A program made the translations under genes and the position numbers. DNA of 18,179 nucleotides from Lachnospiraceae bacterium (GTDB taxonomy: Bacteria > Bacillota > Clostridia > Lachnospirales > Lachnospiraceae), in NCBI GenBank assembly GCA_024695225.1, contig JAILIO010000038.1, forward strand, positions 1-18,179, read 5' to 3'. Below the pieces are notes generated by a model. The model ran no database searches. It saw only the letters and a list, made by a program, of their open reading frames with translations, and was not told the DNA's origin. The stretch's first letter is position 1. Each line of letters starts with the position of its first letter. Shown piece after piece: positions 6,884 through 15,085 of the stretch.

Positions 6884-8714
6884 ATTAAAACCCTCCTGTA
6901 AGGATTACATCTGGGGCGGACACAGGCTGGTGGAAGAGTACAATGTGGAATACGACGGGGATATTCTGGCGGAAGCCTGGGAGCTGTCCTGCCACCCTGA
7001 CGGTCCCTCAGTGATCATGAACGGACCCTATGAAGGGAAGACTCTTCAGGATTATCTGGACAGCGAAGGGATGGAAGTCCTGGGCACTCATTGCCGCAGA
7101 TTTCGTGATTTTCCAATACTCACAAAGTTCATAGACGCCAGGGATAACCTGTCTGTCCAGGTGCATCCCGGCAATGGGTTTGCCCTGCAAAATGAGGGAC
7201 AGTACGGCAAGACCGAGATGTGGTATGTCCTGGATGCGGAGAAGGATGCATTTCTCTATTACGGCTTCAGACAGGAGATATCAAGGGAGGAGTTCGCCCG
7301 CAGGATAGAAGAAAACACCCTGCTGGAAGTCCTGAATCCGGTCCCCGTGAAGAAGGGGGATGTGCTTTTTATCGAATCCGGTACCCTGCACGCCATAGGA
7401 AAAGGGATAGTGATCGCAGAGATACAGCAGAATTCAAATGTGACCTATCGCGTGTATGATTACGGCCGGGTCGGCAGGGACGGAAAGAAGAGAGACCTGC
7501 ACATTGAAAAGGCCCTGGCTGTGACCAGCCGCGTTCCCATCATCAGGAGCGGCAGCGAGTATCCCCACGTGGCAGACTGTGATTATTTCACTGTGGACAA
7601 GCTGGACCTGGACGGCAGGCTCACCTACAGGATGCAGGGCACGGTAAATGATGACTCGTTTCTCAGCATCCTCATCCTGGACGGGGAGGGGAAACTCAGC
7701 TGTAAAGGGGAGGCGCTGTCATACCGGAAGGGGGACAGTTTCTTCATGGCGGCAGGCAGCGGGGACTGGCAGATAGAAGGCAGGTGCGACGCCCTTCTCA
7801 CGACCATAAGGGAAAAGGCAAGCCCGGTGCGTGTGGGCATCACCATCGGAAGCGCGGAAACCGCGATAGGCCTTGTAAATGACAGCCAGCAGATATTCGC
7901 AATGAGGACATTCCCAACAATGCCGGAGCCGGAAGCCTTTATTGACAAGGTCGCCCGGGCGACCCTTGATCTCCTTGAAGAGCAGGGGGTGCCCCTGGAT
8001 CAGTGCACAGGCGTGGGCGTGGGTGTTCCCGGGACCATCGACAGACGGGCAGGGAAAGTCCTGTACTCAAATAATCTCAGATGGGATGATGTGGAACTGG
8101 TAAGAAAACTCGGACGGGTCATTCCGTGCCCGGTCAGGATAGCAAACGATGCAGACTGCGCAGCCCTTGGCGAAGCTGTGGCAGGGGCAGGAAAGGAATA
8201 CTCAGACGTTGCGATGTTTACCCTTGGAGGCGGCGTCGGAGGCGGCATAATACTGAACGGTCAGGTGTTTGAGGGCGGCATCATGGGCGGCAGCGAGGTC
8301 GGACACCAGGTGGTCAGGGTGAACGGAAGGCGCTGCACCTGCGGCAGGAGAGGATGTCTGGAAGCCTATGTGTCAGTGCCTGCCCTTGTCAGAGCGGCAA
8401 AGGAAGCGACAGGCATTGAGATGACGCCGGAAGAGATATTTTGCAGCGCATCTGAGGGAAATAAAGACCTTCAGGCTGTCATTGAACAGTATGAAGAGAT
8501 GCTGGCTACAGGCATCGTAAATATTGTGAATATGTTCCGCCCCCAGCTGATACTCCTGGGAGGCACATTGTCCGGATACGCCGGCTCTATGACAGACCAC
8601 ATCAGGGAAATAATGGAGAGAGACTGCTTTGGCGGGATTCACGGCATGATCCCCGAGATCGCGGTGGCAGAGCTGGGAAGCAATGCGGGAGTGATAGGGG
8701 CCGCAAACCTGTAA
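6870..8714 (+). CDS. Fusion: class I mannose-6-phosphate isomerase + ROK-family domain
   Basis: This is a 614-residue two-domain protein. Residues 1 to about 312 are a type I phosphomannose isomerase with the zinc ligands in place (Gln97 and His99 in Q-V-H-P-G-N, Glu116 in K-T-E-M-W, His174 in T-L-H-A-I-G). It interconverts mannose-6-P and fructose-6-P. Residues 320-614 are a ROK domain with N-D-A-D (Asp427 at the usual catalytic base), His479 in E-V-G-H, and the zinc motif C-T-C-G-R-R-G-C (Cys489, Cys491, Cys496). A ROK sugar kinase would make the hexose-6-P that the isomerase uses. However, the ROK phosphate-1 motif, normally D-I-G-G-T, reads T-I-G-S-A (325-329), and phosphate-2 reads L-G-G-G-V-G-G-G with Gly where Thr is usual. 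Kinase activity is therefore uncertain; a sugar-sensing role is possible. The start is the ATG 6870 inside the previous gene's end. Confidence 0.88.
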   Translation: MSILKLKPSCKDYIWGGHRLVEEYNVEYDGDILAEAWELSCHPDGPSVIMNGPYEGKTLQDYLDSEGMEVLGTHCRRFRDFPILTKFIDARDNLSVQVHPGNGFALQNEGQYGKTEMWYVLDAEKDAFLYYGFRQEISREEFARRIEENTLLEVLNPVPVKKGDVLFIESGTLHAIGKGIVIAEIQQNSNVTYRVYDYGRVGRDGKKRDLHIEKALAVTSRVPIIRSGSEYPHVADCDYFTVDKLDLDGRLTYRMQGTVNDDSFLSILILDGEGKLSCKGEALSYRKGDSFFMAAGSGDWQIEGRCDALLTTIREKASPVRVGITIGSAETAIGLVNDSQQIFAMRTFPTMPEPEAFIDKVARATLDLLEEQGVPLDQCTGVGVGVPGTIDRRAGKVLYSNNLRWDDVELVRKLGRVIPCPVRIANDADCAALGEAVAGAGKEYSDVAMFTLGGGVGGGIILNGQVFEGGIMGGSEVGHQVVRVNGRRCTCGRRGCLEAYVSVPALVRAAKEATGIEMTPEEIFCSASEGNKDLQAVIEQYEEMLATGIVNIVNMFRPQLILLGGTLSGYAGSMTDHIREIMERDCFGGIHGMIPEIAVAELGSNAGVIGAANL

Positions 8715-8725
8715 AAGGAAAGCGT

Positions 8726-10606
8726 TTATTTGCCTTGGAAATCCCGGTATTTTTTTGTCAGTTCATCCCGTTCCGAGCAGCCGGTCTTTTTGTATATGCT
8801 TTTCAGATATCTGTACAGCATGGTGCGGGACATGGACAATTCTTCGGAAACCCTGGTGATAGGGGCTTCTGAACCGCATATGGCGTCTAAAACCTCGACT
8901 TCCCTTTTTGTCAGAGAATACTCTTCGGAAAATGACCGGCCGGCGTCACTTGGGGAAATGCCCTCCATATCCTCGCTGCTTTTGGAAACTTCCCGGACAG
9001 GCAGGGATCCGTAATCAGACAAAGTGGTCTTTTTATAGAATTCACTGATCTCAGCGATCCTCTGGGCTGTGGTCAGATCATCCTTGCCTGATGAGACCTG
9101 ACCGTTATCTTTTGTCTCAACTTCTTTATTTTCCTCCCCGGGAATCAGGGTCTGTGCCTTGGCTCCGGAAATGTCCGAAGAAGAAATGTCTGATTGGGAA
9201 TTGTCCTTATGGCTGTTACGGATTTTTTTGAATATGCCAAAGTCGGTGGAAGGTTTGTTTTGCTTTGAGATATCTGTATTCCCGGGGATATCTTCGCCCT
9301 CGGGTGCACCTGAACTTACGGATGTCCCTGCATTCTCAGATTGTCCTGCATCTTTGGATAACTCTGCTCTTACGGATGCCCATGAATCTTCGGATGCACC
9401 TGCATCTTCGGACAACTCTGCATTTACGGATGCCCATGAATCTTCAGATGACTGTGCGGCATCCGGTCCGGAATCTTTTGCAGCGGAATAGTCACCGTAT
9501 ACCTCATCTGTCTCGGCTATATTTTGCAGGAATATGACTGCGATCAGGATCAGCATTATGATGAGTTCACAGATCGCCAAAAATGCCTTCCCTTTCAGCA
9601 AAATCCCGGGAAGCGAAGCCCCGAGGACCAGCCGGAGAAATGACATATATCTGCCTGCAGATGCAGTGAGACGAGGGTTCCTTGTGAATGGGGAGAGCTG
9701 CCAGAAATTGAAATTGCAATAAGCGGTATAGCAGCCCGTGGCAAAGAATGACAGGAACACAGCAAAGCCATTATTTGCATGGTCCGTCACAAGGGGGACG
9801 ATGGCTGCGGGCAGAATGCCCAGAAGTGCACAAAGGGGCATGGCCGGCGGTTTTCTCAGGTCAAAGATCACACCCATGATCACATACGAAAGAATGAGAA
9901 CAAGCCGCACAGAACCCGGGATGGCGGTGCTTTGAACGGAAGGTTCTGTTTGGAAAAAGATGCTTTGCGGCAGGATGAACAAAGTGAGAAAAACTACAGT
10001 CAGGATATGGAATATGGGATGCAGGACTAAATAATAAGAACCTGTCAGGCTTGATCTCACGGGCGTATCGTGCACATCAGTCCGGAGACAAAAGCAGAGC
10101 AGGATCATGGAAATGATCAGGGACGCCATCAAAACAGAAGGACTCCCAAGAAATCTGCCTGAAATGAATAAAAGGATCTCCGGCAGGGCCATAAAAAATG
10201 AGGTGATCTTTCCGCTTCCGGGAACTGCCGTGAGGAGGAGAGATGCTCTGTAATACACAAGTCCTCCGGTTATCCCCAGGGCAATAAATGCCGGCGCCAG
10301 CATGAGGATCAATGCATACTCCGGAAGCGCAGGCGTGAGCGCTGCCCCGGCGACCCCCGCCAAAAAGATCGCAGTCGTCAGAAACAGCATCCTGCGCCGG
10401 TTCTTTATTTCCTCATATAAATGATGAATTAAAGCCCACAGGATAAACCCCAGGGTGAATGACAGTTCTTTGAGATAATAAAAGTTCCGCGGTCCGGTCA
10501 CCACAGAATTCAAGCCTGTAGCGGATGATAAATATGCATAGGACAAAAGCGCCAGAGGCAGCAGATGGGTCAATATTTCATTTTTTTTCAGACTGATCTT
10601 TTCCAT
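8726..10606 (-). CDS. Membrane-bound LuxR-type regulator (about 12 TM segments + C-terminal HTH)
   Basis: This is a 626-residue protein in three parts. Residues 10-365 are strongly hydrophobic with about 12 predicted membrane helices in an MFS-like layout. Residues 366-560 are a low-complexity Ser/Asp/Glu/Ala linker with 18-residue repeats. Residues about 563-615 are a LuxR-type HTH: L-T-K-R-E-V-E-V-L at its head, then S-R-T-M-L-Y-R-Y-L-K-S-I-Y-K-K-T. No receiver domain or phospho-acceptor is present, so the membrane part probably senses a ligand or a partner and the HTH acts on DNA from the membrane or after release. It lies 51 bp downstream of the TIR-propeller gene on the same strand, so co-transcription is likely. 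Its ribosome binding site is poor, which suggests low expression or coupling. It is convergent with the isomerase-ROK gene with only 11 bp between stops. Domain calls are firm; the target genes are unknown. Confidence 0.85.
   Translation of the reverse strand: MEKISLKKNEILTHLLPLALLSYAYLSSATGLNSVVTGPRNFYYLKELSFTLGFILWALIHHLYEEIKNRRRMLFLTTAIFLAGVAGAALTPALPEYALILMLAPAFIALGITGGLVYYRASLLLTAVPGSGKITSFFMALPEILLFISGRFLGSPSVLMASLIISMILLCFCLRTDVHDTPVRSSLTGSYYLVLHPIFHILTVVFLTLFILPQSIFFQTEPSVQSTAIPGSVRLVLILSYVIMGVIFDLRKPPAMPLCALLGILPAAIVPLVTDHANNGFAVFLSFFATGCYTAYCNFNFWQLSPFTRNPRLTASAGRYMSFLRLVLGASLPGILLKGKAFLAICELIIMLILIAVIFLQNIAETDEVYGDYSAAKDSGPDAAQSSEDSWASVNAELSEDAGASEDSWASVRAELSKDAGQSENAGTSVSSGAPEGEDIPGNTDISKQNKPSTDFGIFKKIRNSHKDNSQSDISSSDISGAKAQTLIPGEENKEVETKDNGQVSSGKDDLTTAQRIAEISEFYKKTTLSDYGSLPVREVSKSSEDMEGISPSDAGRSFSEEYSLTKREVEVLDAICGSEAPITRVSEELSMSRTMLYRYLKSIYKKTGCSERDELTKKYRDFQGK
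9361..9450 (-). repeat. 54-bp-period direct repeats encoding the LuxR-protein linker
   Basis: A 36-bp block at 9361-9396 recurs at 9415-9450 with three differences, giving a period of 54 bp or 18 codons. Flanking segments show weaker copies. It encodes the repeated S-E-D-S-W-A-S-V-x-A-E-L-S-x-D-A-G units (about residues 387-421) between the membrane domain and the HTH. The period is a multiple of three, so copy-number changes would alter linker length without breaking the frame. Confidence 0.8.
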
Positions 10607-10657
10607 ATTACATTTATAAAATGATTCCTGTCCCTGCTCCTGAAATGATCTGTGCGA

Positions 10658-13600
10658 TCAATCAGCCCCGTTTACAAGCCCTGTCATTTCGTCCAGGGTG
10701 AGTGCGGTATATCTGATAAATGAAGGATGTTTTCCGTCGATCACAGTGCCGTTTGGGTTTTTGCAGTATATCTCATTTGTTCCGGAATTGAATCCTGTCA
10801 TCCCGTTCAGGTCGGCGGTCTTTTTCCAGCTGTTCGTATCCAGACATATGCCATTTGTTTTTTCCCAATTCGCAAGATCCGGGAAATAAATGTACAGCCT
10901 TGATCTGTCCGGATCTTCTGTGAGCGTGAGGGTGCCCTCGTTATTTATGCCGGTTAACTCTTCATATAGAAGGTTTCCGTCTGCCATGGAATAGACCCGA
11001 AGAACATGGTCTTCTGTCCAGACGATCACTGCCCGGTCATCCCGGGAAAAACTCACATCCTTAACCTCCTCATTTGTGATCTGAAGTTTCAGGACGGGCC
11101 GGTCGCTGTTATTGTCATAGATCCTGAGCATTCCGTCATCGTCAAAGGACGCAAAATGGTCATTCGGGGAAATGAAGACATCCCGCATCACATTTCCGGG
11201 GCATTCGTCGTGGATCTCCCTGATCTCTCCTGTTGATGTGCTGCATATCACATAGGATCCGGACTCCCTTGTGTCTTCATTGCCGCTGTTGAATATACTT
11301 TCAAAAAGGGCATCCGCATCGAGGAGATCATCTTCTGAAAAGGTTTCACCTTTTGAAGAGGAACTGTCATTTCCCGGGGTCCCTTCGCTGTCTGTCCCTT
11401 TTTCTCTGACCGTTCTGAGATAAATGTATCCGTTTGATCCTATACGCGGATACTCGTAATCGTTTTCCGGAAGGGTTGCCCTCCTGGTTTCGCTATCCCC
11501 CTCTTTCCAGACAAGCTCAGGTCTGTTGTCTTTATTTTTGCCAAAAGCGGCGCTCAGGATTTCCCCGCTGTTCTGCCTCACAGTGATGCAATTGAAAGCG
11601 TATGGAAAAATATCTTCACTGAATACAGGCTGGGAAGTGTTTGTCTCCAGGTCGTATATTACCGGGGAAAATGAACTGCCATCGTATGTGAAATGTCTTC
11701 CGTCCGGCCAGATGTGCGCGTGGTCAGACATGAAATCTCCCTCTGAAAACTCCGGTTCCAGTTTATATTCTTTTATCAGTTCGTGAGATCCGGTATCGAT
11801 CGCCCTGCAAATCCCGCCGGATCCGGATTCTCCAAATATAAATCCTCTGTTGCCGTCGCAAAAACTGATACTGTCATTGTCACTGTCTGAGGATGCGTAG
11901 GAGTCTGAGTGGATCTCAGGACCACGGGCAGGACGCAGGATATAAACTGTTTTTTCATTGTCGTCGCAGATGATCGCTTCCACGGAATCCCCGTTCAGTT
12001 CGAAACCGAAATCTTCTTTTCTGCTGACTGCAAACCCTTTGGTTATATCCAGCTTGGAGATATGTATCCTGTCGGAAAAAAGATCTCCTTCAAGCCCGCC
12101 ATCGTAGTAGGCGTTATAATGGCCGTCATTTGAAAGATAGATCCTCTGTACGGCGCTGTCTCCGGTTGGCTCGGAATGCAGGATCGGGTTGCTGCCCTGG
12201 TACATGTGATCCGTAAAACAGGTGCCATCCGCAAAAAATGTGAAGGATCTTTCATCGATGCTGGCACATATGAAACCGTTTTCAAGATATTCATTGTAGG
12301 TGTGGACCACGTTGATCCCCGTGAAAAGATTGTTTACAAGGTCCAGGGGCAGGGCGGAGGTTTCCCTGGAAGTGCCGTCTTTATTTATCTGCACCATCTT
12401 GAGCATTTTGTCTGCATCATCGTAGTACAGTAAGAGCAGATGGCAGGAGTCCTTATTATTGCTGACGATGCTCATCCCCAGGATAAATGAAGACAGGGAG
12501 CGCAGTTCGTCACCTGAGGGCGCTATTTTGACGGACGGAACGGGGAGGTTTTTTTCTTCCTGAAGATCCAGCCATATCACATTTATTTTTTCGCCTTCGT
12601 TTTCTCCGCCGTCTTCTAAATATGAAAATGCTGCGTAACGGCTGTCCCTTGAAACCGCAGTGGTCTGCTGTGAAAGTGAGAGGTGAGACTCAGAGAGACC
12701 AGCAGTGGGGATCTCTGAGGTGACTGAACCGTCTTCCGCGTTTATCAAAGCTGCATTGCTGTTTTCCCTGTCTATGAAAATAACTGTTTTTCCATCCGGG
12801 GTCACGCTTGACAGGTCGCTGTCGGGCGCGCTGAAAAGGGATTCGGGCTTGTAACTCCAAAGAACTGAGCCGTCTGAAAGTGAAAAGGAAGTGACCTCAC
12901 AGGTGTCTAAAAGTATCAGTTTGTTCTGATCTTCAAGAAGTTGTATCCTTTTGTGATTGACAATGGAATAGTCTGAATGATCATCCGGTTTGGACCGCCA
13001 TATAAGAGCGCCGTCCTCAGTTGAAAAGCACCTCACAGCTCCGCTGTCGTCTAAAGTATAGAGCCTGTCGCCACTTTCGGACAGTTCCATCTCAGAGATA
13101 TATGTGTTCTGCTCTATGACCGCGGAAGTCCGCATCCGGTTTTGGTATATGCCTGTGTTCAACACCTTTGACAGCAGATATTCCCCGTCTGCCGCATAGG
13201 TTTCACGTCCGGTCTTGTCGGCAACGGATTTCACCGCGTTGTCTGCGGCGGCTTTCAGGTTTCCTTTTTCCAGCAGGAGTTTGCCCTCCTGGATAAGGAG
13301 ATGGGATTCCTTTTCTTCCAGGGACCGGTTCTGGGCGGTGATCTCCTGGTTTTGTTGCTCAATCTGGATGTTCCGCTGGGTGATCTGCCTGTTCTTTATG
13401 TAAGTATTTACAGTGAAAGCCAGCACAAGTGAAAGGGCTGCAGCGGAAATAACGGCTGTCCTGATCACTCTCTGTCTGCGCTCCCTCTGCCATAGAGAAT
13501 CAAAGGAACAGTTCATTATGGCCGCATAGATACGGACGATCTCTTTTCTGAGGCGGCCGGGGGCATATTTGTGGTCCAGAGAGGTGAGGTTTGCGGCCAG

Positions 13601-14023
13601 AGGTTCAAGATTCCGCAACGGTGTCCCCTCAGGGGAGTACTCCGTGGTTATCTCCGGAGGAAAGGAATTGTCAGGTATGTCTGACACCAGCACGGCTATG
13701 ATGTGATCGTGACCATGATTTTTAAGGAAATACAGGATCTCGTGCCTGACCCACTGGGACTGCGGGGTGTCGGGGGAACATATCACAATGAGAAAGCGGC
13801 TGTGATCCAGAGCTTTTTCTATATTGTCGGAAAGGTTTGAGGAGGCAGGGAGTTCTGCCTCATCCTGGAAAACTTTTCCCAGGCGTGTGCCGCCGTATTC
13901 TGCCTGCAGGGCTTTTGGGACCTTGTAGTTTTCTATCAGGGAGCGTATCCTGCCTGCGATGCGCTTGTCCTGTTTCGTGTGCCTGTAGCTGATAAATGCC
14001 ACATATTCCTGATCTGAATTCAT
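10658..14023 (-). CDS. TIR-domain membrane protein with coiled coil and WD40-like beta-propeller
   Basis: This is a 1121-residue protein. Residues 6 to about 165 are a bacterial TIR-type domain (F-I-S-Y-R-H at 10-15; F-Q-D-E-A-E-L near 52-58; S-R-F-L-I-V-I-C-S-P at 75-84; Q-W-V-R-H-E at 90-95). Glu95 sits where TIR NADases keep the catalytic glutamate. One membrane helix (about 187-208) and a Gln/Asn/Glu-rich coiled coil (about 209-245) follow, then a helical stretch, then a large beta-rich region from about 295 to the end with repeated D-G-x-V/L-x-W and S-x-D-x-x-x-x-x-x-D-x-x-G patterns of a WD40/PQQ-like propeller. The likely topology is TIR inside, propeller outside. Start 14023 was chosen over an upstream one because AAAGGAT sits nine bases before it and the TIR fold starts at once. 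It could be a defence NADase, a scaffold or a receptor; the sequence does not decide. Confidence 0.85.
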   Translation of the reverse strand: MNSDQEYVAFISYRHTKQDKRIAGRIRSLIENYKVPKALQAEYGGTRLGKVFQDEAELPASSNLSDNIEKALDHSRFLIVICSPDTPQSQWVRHEILYFLKNHGHDHIIAVLVSDIPDNSFPPEITTEYSPEGTPLRNLEPLAANLTSLDHKYAPGRLRKEIVRIYAAIMNCSFDSLWQRERRQRVIRTAVISAAALSLVLAFTVNTYIKNRQITQRNIQIEQQNQEITAQNRSLEEKESHLLIQEGKLLLEKGNLKAAADNAVKSVADKTGRETYAADGEYLLSKVLNTGIYQNRMRTSAVIEQNTYISEMELSESGDRLYTLDDSGAVRCFSTEDGALIWRSKPDDHSDYSIVNHKRIQLLEDQNKLILLDTCEVTSFSLSDGSVLWSYKPESLFSAPDSDLSSVTPDGKTVIFIDRENSNAALINAEDGSVTSEIPTAGLSESHLSLSQQTTAVSRDSRYAAFSYLEDGGENEGEKINVIWLDLQEEKNLPVPSVKIAPSGDELRSLSSFILGMSIVSNNKDSCHLLLLYYDDADKMLKMVQINKDGTSRETSALPLDLVNNLFTGINVVHTYNEYLENGFICASIDERSFTFFADGTCFTDHMYQGSNPILHSEPTGDSAVQRIYLSNDGHYNAYYDGGLEGDLFSDRIHISKLDITKGFAVSRKEDFGFELNGDSVEAIICDDNEKTVYILRPARGPEIHSDSYASSDSDNDSISFCDGNRGFIFGESGSGGICRAIDTGSHELIKEYKLEPEFSEGDFMSDHAHIWPDGRHFTYDGSSFSPVIYDLETNTSQPVFSEDIFPYAFNCITVRQNSGEILSAAFGKNKDNRPELVWKEGDSETRRATLPENDYEYPRIGSNGYIYLRTVREKGTDSEGTPGNDSSSSKGETFSEDDLLDADALFESIFNSGNEDTRESGSYVICSTSTGEIREIHDECPGNVMRDVFISPNDHFASFDDDGMLRIYDNNSDRPVLKLQITNEEVKDVSFSRDDRAVIVWTEDHVLRVYSMADGNLLYEELTGINNEGTLTLTEDPDRSRLYIYFPDLANWEKTNGICLDTNSWKKTADLNGMTGFNSGTNEIYCKNPNGTVIDGKHPSFIRYTALTLDEMTGLVNGAD

Positions 14024-14040
14024 AAACAAAATCCTTTCGT

Positions 14041-14076
14041 TTGTCAAAGGACAAGCCCACTGCCTTTTCAGAAGGC
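14041..14076 (-). other. Two small hairpins in the TIR-gene leader
   Basis: TTGTC-AAAG-GACAA (14041-14054) and GCCTT-TTCAG-AAGGC (14062-14076) are perfect five-bp inverted repeats with short loops, just upstream of the ribosome binding site of the TIR gene. They could tune its translation or be chance. Confidence 0.25.
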
Positions 14077-14135
14077 GGTAGGAGCCTTGTTGATAAGGGA
14101 TCAATGCTCTTTTCAGTATTCAGCATATCCGATTC

Positions 14136-14141
14136 ATTATA
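14136..14141 (-). promoter_or_regulatory. Candidate -10 for the TIR/LuxR operon
   Basis: The minus strand reads TATAAT here. The hexamer 17 bp upstream is only a weak -35 match. Transcription would begin near 14129 and leave a leader of about 105 nt before the TIR start. Confidence 0.45.
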
Positions 14142-14152
14142 TCAAAAAATCT

Positions 14153-14181
14153 TTGTATAAATCACCCTTAAGGAGTATAAT
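14153..14181 (+). promoter_or_regulatory. Candidate promoter for the exonuclease gene
   Basis: TTGTAT (14153-14158) and TATAAT (14176-14181) are spaced by 17 bp. The predicted start is near 14188, about 130 nt before the ATG. It partly interleaves with the divergent TIR-gene promoter, so the two transcripts may be linked in regulation. The rest of 14188-14319 shows no gene. Confidence 0.5.
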
Positions 14182-14319
14182 TATCCCGTTTGTTTTTGCG
14201 ATTTGCTTCATGTAAACAAACCTGACATACCGGGACCGGGCAACTGCAGTGAACCGGGCTTTGGAATCTGCGGCAGAGTCTGATGCAGGGTCTGCTGCAA
14301 GGGACATGGGGAGATTTTT

Positions 14320-14997
14320 ATGAAATACGTGGTCATTGACCTGGAAATGAATAGTGTAAAGAAGAAATCTGAGGTTATAAAAGAACTCAAGATGGAGACC
14401 ATCGAGATAGGCGCAGTCATGCTTGACGAAGAGCTTAAGGAAATATCCTCTTTTATCACCTATGTGAAACCCGAATACAATGACCGCATTTCCCCGATGA
14501 TCACAAACCTCACGGGCATCACTTATGAAATGGTGGTGAATTCGCCGGTGTTCAACGATGCCCTCAGGATGTTTACCGAATGGTGCCTGAAGGCCGGAGA
14601 TGACGTGACTGTCTATGCCTGGAGCAGTTCTGATTACAGCCAGATATACAAGGAAATAAAATATAAAAAGTATCAGGTCACGGAAGAAGAGAAAAAGATC
14701 CTCTCCGTCAGATGGTCTGATTTTCAGAAGGAGTTTGATTCTCATCTGGGATTCAGCAGACAGCTTTCACTGAAGATGGCCCTTGAGATGGCAGGGATCG
14801 ACTTCGCCGGAAAAGAACACGACGCACTGGATGACGCCAGGAATACAGCTGAGCTTCTTCAGGTTTTCAGGGACAAGGAACTGTTCAACAAGACCCTGAA
14901 GAAGATACAGGAGGCAATGAAACCTTCCAGCTCCGGCTACGCCCTTGGGGACATGATAGATTTCTCCAAATTAAAATTGGGAGATAAAAAGGAATGA
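14320..14997 (+). CDS. DEDDh 3'-5' exonuclease (RNase T/ERI1/DnaQ superfamily)
   Basis: This is a 225-residue protein made of one exonuclease domain plus a short tail. Motif I is V-I-D-L-E-M with Asp7 and Glu9. Motif II is in A-W-S-S-S-D-Y with Asp105. Motif III is H-D-A-L-D-D-A with His167 and Asp172, the DEDDh arrangement. Such enzymes trim single-stranded 3' ends of RNA or DNA using two metal ions. The extended form E-M-N followed by K-K-K-S-E-V-I-K-E resembles KapD/ERI1-like members rather than the DnaQ polymerase subunit. GGGGAGA precedes ATG 14320. The gene is monocistronic: divergent from the TIR gene, and closed by a terminator 25 bp after its stop. Substrate unknown. Confidence 0.85.
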   Translation: MKYVVIDLEMNSVKKKSEVIKELKMETIEIGAVMLDEELKEISSFITYVKPEYNDRISPMITNLTGITYEMVVNSPVFNDALRMFTEWCLKAGDDVTVYAWSSSDYSQIYKEIKYKKYQVTEEEKKILSVRWSDFQKEFDSHLGFSRQLSLKMALEMAGIDFAGKEHDALDDARNTAELLQVFRDKELFNKTLKKIQEAMKPSSSGYALGDMIDFSKLKLGDKKE

Positions 14998-15021
14998 GGT
15001 TTTCCGCTTCTCTATGAATGC

Positions 15022-15069
15022 AAAAGATCTGCTGCGCCCTTGATAAGATGGCACAGCAGATCTTTTTTT
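15022..15069 (+). terminator. Strong Rho-independent terminator after the exonuclease gene
   Basis: AGATCTGCTG (15025-15034) pairs perfectly with CAGCAGATCT (15054-15063), with T7 ending at 15069. The loop is about 19 nt. AAAA on the 5' side gives a short T-run on the other strand, so weak action on minus-strand transcripts from fucO is possible. Confidence 0.9.
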
Positions 15070-15085
15070 ACGAAATCCTCTTATC

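Noticed and set aside
9159..9491. Plus-strand open frame of 110 codons with Ser/Asp/Ala repeats
   Set aside because: It is the antisense of the repeat-rich linker of the LuxR-type gene, whose flanking domains are clear.
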